Assembly (NCBI GenBank): GCA_965151315.1
Contig: CBCTZG010000107.1
Location: 1-6,681 of the forward strand
DNA: 6,681 bases
Direction: 5' to 3'
From: Avimonoglobus sp965151315
GTDB taxonomy: Bacteria; Bacillota; Clostridia; UBA1381
Below, piece after piece: positions 6,182-6,681 of the stretch; the stretch's first letter is position 1; each line of letters begins with the position of its first letter. The position numbers and the translations under genes were made by a program. Under the pieces are notes generated by a model, which was not told the origin of the DNA, did no database searches, and worked only from the letters and a program-made list of their open reading frames with translations.

Positions 6182-6209
6182 ATTATAAAATGCTTTCCAT
6201 TAAAGTCAA
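6182..6209 (-). promoter_or_regulatory. Near-consensus sigma-A promoter of the beta-helix/peptide operon
   Basis: Leftward TTGACT (6209-6204) and TATAAT (6187-6182) with 16-bp spacing: five of six and six of six consensus bases. The predicted start is near 6175, giving a leader of about 134 nt that contains both palindromes and the hairpin at 6074-6093. Confidence 0.8.
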
Positions 6210-6267
6210 GAATATAAATACAGCGTAGGAACAATCTTTTTGCCATTATACCATATTATTCAGCAAA

Positions 6268-6289
6268 ATGCAATACGTTTGCATTGCAT
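6268..6289. repeat. Inverted repeat ATGCAAT-8-ATTGCAT upstream of the RHH gene
   Basis: The arms at 6268-6274 and 6283-6289 are exact complements with an 8-bp spacer, which itself contains TTTGC. A TTTGCAT word at 6278-6284 matches the arms of the palindromes at 6109-6155. It lies 21 bp upstream of the TATAAT box of the RHH gene and could be an operator. Confidence 0.5.
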
Positions 6290-6309
6290 AAATTAAATAA
6301 AATTTAACA

Positions 6310-6315
6310 TATAAT
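6310..6315 (+). promoter_or_regulatory. Candidate -10 box of the RHH gene
   Basis: A perfect TATAAT. No good -35 is found at 17 bp; TTGCAT at 6284-6289 is at 20 bp, which is too far for a standard promoter. The predicted start near 6322 leaves a leader of about 17 nt. The -35 weakness may mean activator dependence, or that the call is wrong. Confidence 0.4.
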
Positions 6316-6338
6316 TGTATTGCGAATGGGGTGATACT

Positions 6339-6527
6339 ATGCGGAAGTTTAAGATACCTTCGGTGCCGCCGACTACAAACAAGTGTATTCGCTTTCCCAA
6401 CGATGTGATTGAAGCTGTGGAAGCAGAGATCAAGGGCAAGCAATGTACATTCACAGCATTTGTAGTAGAAGCAGTTCGTGTGGCGCTGGAAAATTTGGAG
6501 GAGGAACGGAAAAAGACGGTTGAATAG
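6339..6527 (+). CDS. Small ribbon-helix-helix DNA-binding protein
   Basis: A 62-residue protein with the fold of dimeric RHH repressors (Arc/MetJ/CopG class). A flexible N-terminus (MRKFKIPSVPPTTN) leads to a strand NKCIRFP (14-20), where the side chains would contact the DNA major groove. Helix A (about 21-33, DVIEAVEAEIKG) and helix B (about 37-56, TFTAFVVEAVRVALENLEEE) follow. I recall similar short proteins with RFPNDVIEAVE and a second helix of the form FVVEAVRxALE from clostridial genomes and mobile elements. I chose the ATG at 6339 because GGGGTG lies 5 bp upstream; a TTG eight codons earlier has no such support. The gene stands alone: its terminator overlaps its stop, so there is no toxin partner downstream. 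It is divergent from the beta-helix operon and could regulate it or itself through the palindromes between them; that is inference. Confidence 0.82.
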   Translation: MRKFKIPSVPPTTNKCIRFPNDVIEAVEAEIKGKQCTFTAFVVEAVRVALENLEEERKKTVE

Positions 6528-6538
6528 CCGTCTTTTTT
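6511..6538 (+). terminator. Intrinsic terminator overlapping the RHH stop codon
   Basis: A 9-bp stem, AAAAGACGG (6511-6519) with CCGTCTTTT (6528-6536), has an 8-nt loop that contains the TAG stop (6525-6527). The T-run 6533-6538 follows. The last codons of the gene form the upstream arm. Confidence 0.85.
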
Positions 6539-6681
6539 CACTTTATATTGTTGCTATATGTCCGGCGTTTCGCGGACAGCCGCGGCGAAAATACGGCAAA
6601 TAAGCAGGATAGCGCCTTTTGGATGGTGTAAGTTTGTCAAACATATTGGACAGTGAACTCATTTGGAGATAGCCAGTGAAG
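6539..6681. other. Right-edge sequence without a recognisable gene
   Basis: About 140 bp after the RHH terminator. I see no convincing reading frame, ribosome binding site or RNA gene. An imperfect hairpin, GTCCGGCG-TTT-CGCGGAC (6560-6577, one bulge), is the only structure and has no T-run after it. Confidence 0.5.

Noticed and set aside
6246..6541. Leftward frames of 65 and 82 codons opposite the RHH gene
   Set aside because: Both are antisense to a gene with a good ribosome binding site, recognisable fold and terminator; neither has its own start signals.

Overview
This 6.7-kb window looks like chromosome of a gut-type member of the Firmicutes, most likely class Clostridia (Oscillospiraceae/Lachnospiraceae-like). 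The evidence is AGGAGG-type ribosome binding sites, sigma-A-type promoters with TATAAT boxes, intrinsic terminators, a MATE transporter and a DNA-repair methyltransferase of Firmicute sequence style, and a secreted beta-helix protein of a kind common in gut clostridia. This placement comes from protein style only; no rRNA or marker gene is present.

Layout. Six genes read leftward (minus strand) and one short gene at the right reads rightward. From right to left: a 62-codon ribbon-helix-helix (RHH) DNA-binding protein (6339-6527, +) with its own terminator; a 297-bp divergent intergenic region; a 736-residue secreted right-handed beta-helix protein (6041-3831); a 55-codon peptide gene (3815-3648) that starts 15 bp after it; and a strong terminator (3620-3584). 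A fresh sigma-A promoter (3525-3497) then drives a sugar O-acetyltransferase (3455-2799), a Nudix hydrolase (2780-2166), a MATE efflux protein (2075-714) and a methylated-DNA-cysteine methyltransferase (608-81). The left end (1-49) carries two compact hairpins whose origin lies outside the window or is repeat-like.

How the parts relate. The four left genes form a possible transcript. The acetyltransferase-Nudix pair is clearly coupled (18-bp gap); the other two joins are loose (90 and 105 bp), but I see no terminator and no convincing promoter in them. Together they read as a small stress/detoxification set: acetyl transfer, nucleotide clean-up, drug/cation efflux and alkylation repair. That theme is an inference.

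The right half is the more unusual part. The beta-helix gene has a near-consensus promoter (TTGACT-16 bp-TATAAT) and a leader of about 134 nt. The leader holds two overlapping perfect palindromes (24 and 30 bp) with the same GTAC centre, then a terminator-like hairpin just before the ribosome binding site. The palindromes share an ATGCAAA/TTTGCAT arm, so they can form alternative structures, and the same word recurs next to the promoter of the divergent RHH gene. The beta-helix gene is followed closely by the 55-codon peptide gene, which has a very strong ribosome binding site and an unusual Trp-Asp-rich tail. The pair, its structured leader and possibly the divergent RHH regulator are the best candidate here for an undescribed unit.
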